DNA of 64,000 nt from CADEDV01 sp036383515 (GTDB lineage: Bacteria; Bacteroidota; Bacteroidia; Chitinophagales; Chitinophagaceae), in assembly GCA_036383515.1 (NCBI GenBank), contig DASVOE010000082.1:22770-86769 (forward strand), read 5' to 3'. Position numbers and translations under genes: made by a program. Below are positions 14,841 through 21,908 of this stretch, in pieces. Under the pieces are notes generated by a model. The model had not been told where the DNA came from, ran no database searches, and worked only from the letters and a program-made list of their open reading frames with translations. Position 1 is the stretch's first letter. The number at the start of each line of letters is the position of its first letter.

Positions 14841-15056
14841 GCAATTGAACGATCACTCCGGGCCCTCAACAAACAACAGAAGGAAATTCTTTGCTGCTTC
14901 TTTGGTATTGGCGTTGAACATTCCCTAAGCCAGAAAGCGATTGGAACAAAATTTAATCTTTCTACAGAAAGAGTAAGACAGATTAAAGAAAAAGCCATTG
15001 ACAAACTGGGAATGTGCGGGAATCCTAATTTGTTAAGGAGTTTTTTGTGTGCATGA
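14841..15056 (+). pseudogene. Remnant of an RpoD-type sigma factor, region 4 only
   Basis: The frame from 14841 (directly after an in-frame TGA at 14838) to a TGA at 15054-15056 encodes 71 residues with no plausible start codon. They match the C-terminal end of a primary-type sigma-70: LNKQQKEILCCFFGIGVEHSL, then SQKAIGTKFNLSTERVRQIKEKAIDKLG, which is the region 4.2 helix-turn-helix that reads the -33/-35 element, and a final LLRSFLCA like the LLRxYL end of Bacteroidota RpoD. Regions 1-3 are missing. Sequence drift (Cys-Cys-Phe-Phe, SQKA instead of LEEI) indicates decay. It was probably left by an insertion or recombination. The 15057-15382 stretch that follows holds only AT-rich DNA. Confidence 0.7.
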
Positions 15057-15382
15057 ACACGGTTTAAAAATGAAACCAGGTAACTACCAACTTACGTTCT
15101 GATCATCATCAGTTAGAAAAAACACTTAGCGTATCTAAATGTATTTTGATCGCATAAAGAAAAGTATTAATTTATAGGGGAAATTTCCTGGGGATATAAC
15201 TAACTACTATTATTATAAACTGATCATGCATAATGATCCCTGTTCCGCATCATCAAAAACAAAAACAGGCGGAAAATTATTTATCGTTTATTGAAAAAGA
15301 AATTATTGATTTTTTATCTCGGGAGAAGATGATAACCTGACTTTTGAATATGTCTCAGACAGTGCTGATTCAATCAGATACA

Positions 15383-18300
15383 ATGAAAAATATTTTAATT
15401 CTCTTTTTGCTCCTTCTTTTTATTTTCTCCTGCACTCATCACCAAGAGCAAAAGCCCCCAAATGTATTTGCACCAAAAATTGTTGAAGCCAAAGGTTATG
15501 TAGTCCCAAAAGATAGCATAGCAGAGCCAAAAATAATTCCGGTAGATGAAAGTAAACTTACTAAAACACCCGTCGGTAAACCTATTGTTATACCCGCCAA
15601 CACCAATATACATATTGCGGGAAAGCCCAAAATTGTTCCGGCCGGAATACCCAAAGTTTGTATCCCGGGGCAAGACAGTTTCCTGCTACCCCAATCAATT
15701 CCTGCCATTGATAGCCCTTTTACAGCAGGAATGCCTGAAGTTGTTACTGCCAAAGATGCCGGTGTCAAAGATCAAAACCCTCAAAACTTTAGTAGTTTTA
15801 GTATACTGCAGGGCTTAAAGCATACCCAGATCAGGTGCTTGCTGCAGGACCAAATTGGAAACCTTTGGCTTGGTACTTATGGAGGAGGTGTAACAAAATA
15901 CGATGGAAAATCCTTTACTCACTTTACCGAAAAAGAAGGCTTAAGTGATAATACAATTTTTAGTCTGTTACAGGACCAAAGCGGAAACCTTTGGTTTGGT
16001 ACCCGTAGCGGAGGTGTAACAAAATATGATGGAAAATCCTTTACTCATTTTGCTAAAAAAGAGGGTTTAAGCAATCATACTATTTACAGTATTTTACAAG
16101 ACAAAAATGGGAACATCTGGTTCACCACTGATGGCGATGGTGTATCGAAATACGATGGAAAATCCTTTACTCACTTTACTAAGAAAGAAGGTTTAAGCAA
16201 TAATGACGTGTACTCTATTTTACAAGACAAAAATGGGAACATCTGGTTCGGCACCGATGGCGGTGGCGTATCAAAATACGATGGACAATCCTTTATTCAC
16301 TTTACCGAAAAAGAAGGCTTAAGTAATAATGTAGTTTTCTCGATTTTACAAGACCGAAACGGAGATATATGGTTTGGCACTGAAGACGGTGTATCGAAAT
16401 ACGATGGAAAAACCTTTACTCATTTTACAGAAGAAGAAGGGTTAAGCAATAATATCGTTATGTCAATTTTAGAAGACCAGGACGAAAATCTATGGTTTGG
16501 CACTGATGGCGGAGGTGTATCGAAATACGATGGAAAAACCTTTACTCATTTTACTGAGAAAGAGGGGTTAAGCAATAACAGCGTTATGTCAATTTTACAA
16601 GACCGAAGTCGAAATCTTTGGCTGGGGACCTATGGTGGAGGCTTGTCAAAATATGATGGCGGAACGTTTACTCATTTTACTGAAAAAGATGGTTTAAACA
16701 ATAAAATGGTTTTTTCAATTTTGGAAGACAAGAGCGGCAACATTTGGTTAGGTACGGATGGCGGAGGTGCCTCAAAATACGATAGGAAATCCTTTACTCA
16801 TTTTACTGAAAAAGAGGGGTTAAGCAAAAACAGGGTTTTTGATATTTTAGAAGACAAGAGCGGAAATTTTTGGTTTGCCACCCAGGGGGGAGGCGCATCA
16901 AAATATGATGGTAAATTCTTTACACATTTTACCGAAAAAGAAGGTTTGAGCAGGGTAATCAATTGTCTTTTGCAGGACAATAGTGGGAACCTTTGGTTTG
17001 GCACGTTTAGGGATGGTGTAATAAAATACGATGGAAAATCCTTTACTCATTTTACGGTTAAAGAGGGCTTAAGCGATAACACGGTTTATAGCATTTTACA
17101 AGACAAAAGTGGAAACCTTTGGTTCGGCACTCATAGTGGGGGCGTGTCAAAATACGATGGGAGTTCCTTTACTCATTTTACTGTTAAAGAGGGATTAAGT
17201 AATAATAGGGTATTATCAATTTTGCAAGATCGAAACGGAGATATATGGTTCAGTACTTATGGAGGCGGCATATCAAAATATGATGGAAAGTACTTTACTC
17301 ATTTCACAGAAAAAGAGGGATTAAACAGTAATACTGTTTTGAGCGCTTTACAAGACAAAGGAGGAAACCTATGGTTTGCCACACGTTTTGGATTAAACAA
17401 ATTAACTCCTGCCAATCTCATCAAGTTATCTGGCAACACGAAAGTTCCGGCAAACAAGCTTGAAATTTCTGACCATGCCAATAACCTTTTGAATCATAAT
17501 GTGACCGAAAATGTCTTCTTCAAATCATTCACTTATGAAGATGGGTTTTTAGGGATCGGTTGTATCAGAAATTCCATATGCGAAGACAAAAACGGCACCA
17601 TCTGGATAGGTTGTAACGACAGGCTAACGGCCTATCACCCCGAAGGTGATGAAAGAGACACCATTGCTCCAGGCCTACAATTAACAAGCATAGAATTATT
17701 CAACGAGAGTATTGATTGGGGCCGTTTAAAAAATCGAAAAGACAGCAGCCTTGTTTTAGGCAACGGAGCAAAGATTGATAATTTTAAGTTTGAAGGATTA
17801 ACGCGTTGGTATAACCTGCCCGAGAAATTAAGCCTGGCCTACAACAATAATTATCTCACATTTAATTATACCGGCATTAAACAAAAACAAAATAAAAAAG
17901 TAAAGTACCAATATAAATTAGAAGGTGCAGACGAAAACTGGAGCGCCATCACCGGCCACACACAAGCGGCTTATAGCACCCTGTCACCGGGTAGTTACAT
18001 CTTTAAAGTTAGGGCAATGAACAGCGAAGGCTATTGGAGCAATGAATTTCATTATGCATTTACGATCCGGCCGCCCTGGTGGAAAACATGGTGGGCATAT
18101 AGTTTATATTTTCTCGCCATCGCCGGGAGTATCGCCTATTATATTAAATGGCGTGAGAAGTTACTGAAGAAACGCCAGAAGAAACTGATAGAGCAGCATG
18201 ACAAAGAGCATAAATTAAAAACAGAAGTAACGATACAGACGCAGGAAAAAGAAAGAAACGAACTGGGCAGAGAACTACATGATAATATTAACCAGATCCT

Positions 18301-18835
18301 GGTTACCGTAAAATTGTACCTGAGTATGGCCAAAACAAAAGAAGAGATACCGAAAGAGCTGGTCGGGCAAAGCTATGAATATGTGAATGTAGCCATCGAA
18401 GAGATCAGGAAACTGTCTCACACGCTGGTAGCTCCCTCCCTGGGCGATATTAGCCTGAAGGAAGCTTTACAGGAACTGGCGGATGACGCTAATTTGCTTA
18501 ACCATCTACAGGTTCAGATCTCCGTAGATGAAAAGTATAATGAAAAAGGTATAGATAAAAACAAAGAACTCATGTTTTACCGCATTGTGCAGGAGCAGCT
18601 GAATAATATCATTAAATATGCAAAAGCGAAAAAAGCAGTGATTGGTTTAACAAAAGATGACAAAAACCTGGTTTTATCTGTGTCTGACGATGGCGTGGGT
18701 TTTGATACCGCACAAAAAAGCAGAGGCATAGGATTAAAGAATATCAGCAACCGTGTGGAATTTTATTCGGGCAGCATAAACATTGCTTCTGCTCCCGGAA
18801 AAGGGTGCAAGCTTGAAGTGTGTATACCCGATTAA
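15383..18835 (+). CDS. Two-component propeller sensor histidine kinase, 1150 aa
   Basis: The start at 15383 gives a lipoprotein-like signal, MKNILILFLLLLFIFSC, better than two upstream starts. After a low-complexity Pro/Val/Ile linker, 13 tandem units of about 42 residues (about 136-670) repeat the pattern SILQDKxGNLWFGTxGGGVSKYDGKSFTHFTEKEGL; a 14th diverged blade follows (SICEDKNGTIWIG). Fourteen blades fit two seven-bladed periplasmic propellers. Then come a Y_Y_Y domain (806-900), one membrane helix (904-922), HisKA_3 with His966 in GRELHDNINQ, and a HATPase domain with NNIIKYAKA, DDGVGFD and GIGLKNI. A receiver-only protein is encoded 225 bp downstream. It probably senses an extracellular ligand, as SusC/SusD-linked relatives do. 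Confidence 0.93.
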   Translation: MKNILILFLLLLFIFSCTHHQEQKPPNVFAPKIVEAKGYVVPKDSIAEPKIIPVDESKLTKTPVGKPIVIPANTNIHIAGKPKIVPAGIPKVCIPGQDSFLLPQSIPAIDSPFTAGMPEVVTAKDAGVKDQNPQNFSSFSILQGLKHTQIRCLLQDQIGNLWLGTYGGGVTKYDGKSFTHFTEKEGLSDNTIFSLLQDQSGNLWFGTRSGGVTKYDGKSFTHFAKKEGLSNHTIYSILQDKNGNIWFTTDGDGVSKYDGKSFTHFTKKEGLSNNDVYSILQDKNGNIWFGTDGGGVSKYDGQSFIHFTEKEGLSNNVVFSILQDRNGDIWFGTEDGVSKYDGKTFTHFTEEEGLSNNIVMSILEDQDENLWFGTDGGGVSKYDGKTFTHFTEKEGLSNNSVMSILQDRSRNLWLGTYGGGLSKYDGGTFTHFTEKDGLNNKMVFSILEDKSGNIWLGTDGGGASKYDRKSFTHFTEKEGLSKNRVFDILEDKSGNFWFATQGGGASKYDGKFFTHFTEKEGLSRVINCLLQDNSGNLWFGTFRDGVIKYDGKSFTHFTVKEGLSDNTVYSILQDKSGNLWFGTHSGGVSKYDGSSFTHFTVKEGLSNNRVLSILQDRNGDIWFSTYGGGISKYDGKYFTHFTEKEGLNSNTVLSALQDKGGNLWFATRFGLNKLTPANLIKLSGNTKVPANKLEISDHANNLLNHNVTENVFFKSFTYEDGFLGIGCIRNSICEDKNGTIWIGCNDRLTAYHPEGDERDTIAPGLQLTSIELFNESIDWGRLKNRKDSSLVLGNGAKIDNFKFEGLTRWYNLPEKLSLAYNNNYLTFNYTGIKQKQNKKVKYQYKLEGADENWSAITGHTQAAYSTLSPGSYIFKVRAMNSEGYWSNEFHYAFTIRPPWWKTWWAYSLYFLAIAGSIAYYIKWREKLLKKRQKKLIEQHDKEHKLKTEVTIQTQEKERNELGRELHDNINQILVTVKLYLSMAKTKEEIPKELVGQSYEYVNVAIEEIRKLSHTLVAPSLGDISLKEALQELADDANLLNHLQVQISVDEKYNEKGIDKNKELMFYRIVQEQLNNIIKYAKAKKAVIGLTKDDKNLVLSVSDDGVGFDTAQKSRGIGLKNISNRVEFYSGSINIASAPGKGCKLEVCIPD

Positions 18836-18926
18836 CAAACAAATCCATCTTCGGGTAATAACTGCGGGTAGTATTTTTGTGTAGCTTTTTAGCAGTAATT
18901 ACTTAGTTTTTGAAATTCAAAGCCGC

Positions 18927-18943
18927 TGAACCTTCCAGGTTCA
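18927..18943 (+). terminator. Small hairpin after the sensor kinase gene
   Basis: TGAACCT (18927-18933) and AGGTTCA (18937-18943) pair perfectly with a 3-nt loop, 92 bp after the kinase stop codon, followed by a T-rich stretch. It is a weak terminator candidate. The rest of 18836-19060 shows nothing. Confidence 0.35.
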
Positions 18944-19060
18944 TGTGTTCTTATTAGTTTTACCTCTTAATCCTGACCCTCTATCATGTCCTTCTGTTCA
19001 TGATGGGATACGGATTGGCAAATCTCTGACAGTGGTGATGAATTCAGAACAAACCCTATT

Positions 19061-19465
19061 ATGAAAAAACAAATCAACATTCTAATTGCTGATGATAACC
19101 AAATCATGCGGCAATCTTTGAAGCTGCTTATTTCCGAAATGGAAAATGCTGTTCTAACGGGAGAAGCTACAAACGGGGAAGATGCCATAGCTTTGGCTGC
19201 GAAACTTTTGCCCGACGTCATCCTGATGGACGTTAATATGTCACCTGTCAATGGATTTGAAGCCACCCGTAAAATATTGATAGAAACCCCGGATGCAAAA
19301 ATCATCGGGGTTTCCTTACACCAGCGACCTTTGTATACCCGAAATATGCTGAGCCTGGGTGCAAAAGGTTATGTAGCTAAAAGTGCACCCCACCAGGAAG
19401 TTATTGAGGCGATTAACACAGTGGCTTCAGGAGGGAAATATGTCAGCAAAGACATCGAAGAATAA
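19061..19465 (+). CDS. Single-domain response regulator (receiver only)
   Basis: The 134-residue receiver has Asp11-Asp12, phospho-acceptor Asp57 in VILMDVNM, switch Ser85 and Lys107, with YVSKDIEE at the end. It most resembles NarL-type receivers, but the DNA-binding helix-turn-helix is absent, and none was found in the following 200 bp in any frame. It may be a shortened regulator or a true stand-alone receiver that relays phosphate. Its position after the propeller kinase suggests that kinase as partner. Confidence 0.88.
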   Translation: MKKQINILIADDNQIMRQSLKLLISEMENAVLTGEATNGEDAIALAAKLLPDVILMDVNMSPVNGFEATRKILIETPDAKIIGVSLHQRPLYTRNMLSLGAKGYVAKSAPHQEVIEAINTVASGGKYVSKDIEE

Positions 19466-19620
19466 GGTCTGAATTAGGGTTACAAGACTCAATAGTTTAT
19501 AACAAAGAACAACTGATCCCGAAATTCCTAACCCCTGCATTTACCGCTACGGAAATCAATATAATAAATATCCAATGCCTGCGAATACAATATGTAAACC
19601 GTAGCACTCATAAAAATATA

Positions 19621-19645
19621 AAAAGCGAGAAAAATTTCTCGCTTT
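19621..19645 (-). terminator. Terminator of the tRNA-Arg gene
   Basis: AAAGCGAGAAA and TTTCTCGCTTT form a near-perfect hairpin. On the minus strand it begins 4 nt after the tRNA 3' end and is followed by T-rich sequence (TTTTTATATTTTTATG), a classical intrinsic terminator. Confidence 0.8.
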
Positions 19646-19648
19646 GTG

Positions 19649-19722
19649 TGATCCGGATTGGATTCAAACCAATGACCTATTGCTTAGAAGGCAATTGCTC
19701 TATTCAACTGAGCTACCGGACC
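19649..19722 (-). tRNA. tRNA-Arg (anticodon TCT)
   Basis: The minus strand folds as a 74-nt tRNA: acceptor GGTCCGG with CCGGATC (one G-U pair), D arm with TAGCTCAGTTGAATAGAGCA, anticodon loop CTTCTAA with TCT reading AGA codons, and T arm GGTTTGAATCC. CCA is not encoded after discriminator A73, so it must be added by the CCA-adding enzyme. It has its own promoter and terminator and is divergent from ung. Confidence 0.95.
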
Positions 19723-19739
19723 TCAGTATTAAAGAGCGG

Positions 19740-19770
19740 CAAAGATAATTTTTTTTAGCTTGCAGCCAAA
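19740..19770 (-). promoter_or_regulatory. Canonical Bacteroidota promoter of tRNA-Arg
   Basis: On the minus strand TTTG (19770-19767) is followed, after exactly 19 bp, by TATCTTTG (19747-19740), the TTTG-N19-TAnnTTTG pattern of Bacteroidota primary-sigma promoters. The expected start near 19735 is ~13 nt upstream of the mature tRNA 5' end. Confidence 0.8.
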
Positions 19771-19781
19771 GGCAATTAATA

Positions 19782-20453
19782 ATGGATGTAAAAATAGAAC
19801 CGGGCTGGAAAGAAATATTAAAAGATGAGTTTTCAAAACCTTATTTTCAACAGATCGTATTGCACCTGAAAACAGAGAAATCGCAGCACAAGGTGATCTA
19901 TCCTCCGGGTCCACTTATCTTCAATGCCTTTAATACTACCCCGATCGATAAAGTAAAAGTGGTGATACTGGGACAGGATCCTTATCATGGCGCCGGCCAG
20001 GCGCATGGATTATGTTTTTCTGTACAAAACGGTGTGCCTCCTCCCCCTTCATTGATTAATATTTATAAAGAACTGCATGATGATATTGGCATCAGCATTC
20101 CTACTCATGGCAACCTTACGCACTGGGCAGAACAGGGAGTGTTTTTATTAAATGCTTCGCTGACGGTGAGAAGTGGTGAACCTATGAGTCATGCAAAGAT
20201 CGGCTGGGCTATCTTTACTGATACCGTGATTAAAAAAATATCAGCCACCAAAAAGCATGTTGTTTTTATGTTATGGGGGAAATTTGCACAGGAGAAGAGA
20301 GTATTGATCGACGAAACAAAACATTTAATACTACGATCTGTTCACCCTTCTCCTCTTTCAGCACATGCAGGATTTTTTGGCAGCAAACATTTTTCAAAAG
20401 CAAATGCCTGGTTAGTGAGCAAAGGGATTGACCCGGTAGATTGGAGTTTGTAG
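19782..20453 (+). CDS. ung: Uracil-DNA glycosylase, family 1
   Basis: The 223-residue enzyme excises uracil from DNA, starting base-excision repair. The water-activating motif GQDPYHG is at 65-71 with catalytic Asp66, the uracil-specific Asn is in LLNASLTVR (Asn124), and the minor-groove loop HPSPLSAH (188-195) carries catalytic His188. Length and motifs are normal. It is divergent from tRNA-Arg and followed by a GNAT acetyltransferase gene 49 bp away. Confidence 0.97.
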   Translation: MDVKIEPGWKEILKDEFSKPYFQQIVLHLKTEKSQHKVIYPPGPLIFNAFNTTPIDKVKVVILGQDPYHGAGQAHGLCFSVQNGVPPPPSLINIYKELHDDIGISIPTHGNLTHWAEQGVFLLNASLTVRSGEPMSHAKIGWAIFTDTVIKKISATKKHVVFMLWGKFAQEKRVLIDETKHLILRSVHPSPLSAHAGFFGSKHFSKANAWLVSKGIDPVDWSL

Positions 20454-20454
20454 G

Positions 20455-20469
20455 AGTGAATAGTGAATG
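20455..20469 (+). repeat. GTGAATAGTGAATG short repeat, copy 2
   Basis: The stretch AGTGAATAGTGAATG begins 2 bp after the ung stop codon and matches the repeat copies at 14720 and 21821. Confidence 0.5.
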
Positions 20470-20502
20470 CCAATCGATATTATACAAGTAGAAAAATAAA
20501 AT

Positions 20503-21087
20503 ATGATACCTGCTGATCTTACATTGGAAACCAACAGGGCTATATTACGGCCATTAAATGTCACCGACTATACTATATTTCTTGAATTAGCAAAGCAAGA
20601 TGCGGAGATGTGGCAATATTTCTCACTTAACCTGGGTGATGAAAAGCAGCTGCAAAAATGGTTTGAGATCGCTTTTTCCGATAAGGCGGCTAACACAAGA
20701 AGGCCCTTTACGATTATTGATAAGCAAACCGGGAAGATCGGTGGCAGCAGTAGTTTGGGAAATATTTCTATGTATGACCTGCGGGCTGAGATCGGGTGGA
20801 GCTGGCTGGGCAAAGATTTTCGGAGTACGGGCCTAAACCGTCATGCCAAGTATGCGATGATGAAATATGCTTTCGAAGAATTGAATTTTGAACGGATCGA
20901 ATTCAAAACAGATGTACAAAATGCAAGAGCAAGACAAGGGTTAAAAAATGTAGGTGGTATTGAAGAGGGCATTCTGCGCAGTCATATGAAGATGTGGAAT
21001 AACCGCCGCCGCACTTCTATCTATTATAGTGTATTAAAAGATGAATGGGCCGGATTGAAAGAAATTTTATTCAAAGGATTTGATTAA
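20503..21087 (+). CDS. GNAT-family N-acetyltransferase (RimJ/RimL type)
   Basis: The 194-residue protein begins LTLETNRAILRPLNVTDYTIF, the start of the RimJ/RimL subgroup. It contains the IGGSSSLGNIS strand, an EIGWSWLGKDFRSTGLN segment at the acetyl-CoA binding turn, and YAFEELNFERIEFKTDVQNARARQGLKNVG, the usual family end (N-A-x-x-x-x-x-L-x-x-x-G). It should transfer an acetyl group from acetyl-CoA to an amine, perhaps a protein N-terminus or small molecule. The substrate is unknown. The plsC-like gene begins at the base after its stop codon, so the two are co-transcribed. Confidence 0.9.
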   Translation: MIPADLTLETNRAILRPLNVTDYTIFLELAKQDAEMWQYFSLNLGDEKQLQKWFEIAFSDKAANTRRPFTIIDKQTGKIGGSSSLGNISMYDLRAEIGWSWLGKDFRSTGLNRHAKYAMMKYAFEELNFERIEFKTDVQNARARQGLKNVGGIEEGILRSHMKMWNNRRRTSIYYSVLKDEWAGLKEILFKGFD

Positions 21088-21822
21088 ATGAAGATGATTA
21101 AAAATATACTGGGACGAGTTTTTGCCTTTTGGGCCCTGATTGTTTTTGTGGTTACTATGTTGCTGATCTATATCCCATTTTTAATAACGGGTTTATGGAA
21201 AGAACCCAGGCGAACGGTTTTATTTATACAGTTATCCCGCACCTGGATGAAAGTTTTTTTTACATTGAGTGGGGTTCGCCGGATATTCAAAGGCAAAGAA
21301 CATTTTAAAAAAGGTGAAAATTACATCGTCGTATGCAATCACAATACATTCATGGATGTGCCGCTTTCTTCACCCGGCATTCCCGGTGGCAATAAAACAA
21401 TCGCTAAAATGGAAATGGCAAAGATCCCTTTGTTTGGTATCATGTATCAAAGGGGCAGTGTGCTGGTAGACCGTAAAAGTGAAGAGAGCAGGAAAAGCAG
21501 TTTCACAAGAATGAAAGAAGTGCTGGCCATGGGATTGCACATGTGTATCTATCCCGAAGGAACGAGAAACAAAACCAACGAACCACTGCAACGGTTTCAT
21601 GATGGTGCATTTAAATTAGCTAAAGATTCAGGTCATGCTGTTTTACCAGCTGTCATCTTTTATACTAAAATAGTGTTGCCGCTTCATAAAACTTTTTACT
21701 TCTGGCCGCATAAAGTGGAGATGCATTTTTTGAAACCTATTTCGCCCGAGGGATTAACGGTGGACCAATTGAAAGAGAAAGTTTTTATAACGATGAGAGA
21801 TTATTATGTTAGCGGCAAGTAG
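21088..21822 (+). CDS. plsC: 1-acyl-sn-glycerol-3-phosphate acyltransferase (PlsC type)
   Basis: The 244-residue membrane-associated enzyme is expected to acylate lysophosphatidic acid to phosphatidic acid. One N-terminal membrane region (about 10-36) precedes the catalytic HX4D motif NHNTFMD (His85, Asp90). The glycerol-phosphate pocket is at GSVLVDRK (123-130), and EGTR lies at 157-160. It abuts the acetyltransferase gene with no spacer. Its stop codon is part of a GTGAATAG-type repeat. The family also contains lyso-ornithine lipid acyltransferases, so the acceptor lipid is not certain. Confidence 0.9.
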   Translation: MKMIKNILGRVFAFWALIVFVVTMLLIYIPFLITGLWKEPRRTVLFIQLSRTWMKVFFTLSGVRRIFKGKEHFKKGENYIVVCNHNTFMDVPLSSPGIPGGNKTIAKMEMAKIPLFGIMYQRGSVLVDRKSEESRKSSFTRMKEVLAMGLHMCIYPEGTRNKTNEPLQRFHDGAFKLAKDSGHAVLPAVIFYTKIVLPLHKTFYFWPHKVEMHFLKPISPEGLTVDQLKEKVFITMRDYYVSGK

Positions 21823-21852
21823 TGAATAGTGAATGGTGTCCTGTGAGTAGTA
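21821..21852 (+). repeat. GTGAATAGTGAATGGTG short repeat, copy 3
   Basis: AGTGAATAGTGAATGGTG, then TCCTGTGAGTAGTA, repeats the sequence at 14720-14745 with a small insert, and includes the plsC stop codon. Confidence 0.5.
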
Positions 21853-21908
21853 AGTCAGCATCAACTATTCTTCGCCTTTTTACTTTAGAATCTTGACTTT
21901 TATTTCCC

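Noticed and set aside
15233..15343. 36-codon frame (MIPVPHHQKQKQAENYLSFIEKE...) before the propeller kinase
   Set aside because: Short, no recognised family, overlapped by another short frame, and no leader or promoter evidence; could not be supported as a gene.
15850..17390. Regular ~126-bp tandem DNA repeats that might be read as a repeat array or CRISPR-like locus
   Set aside because: The units are in frame and encode propeller blades with conserved residues; there are no short identical repeats with unique spacers.
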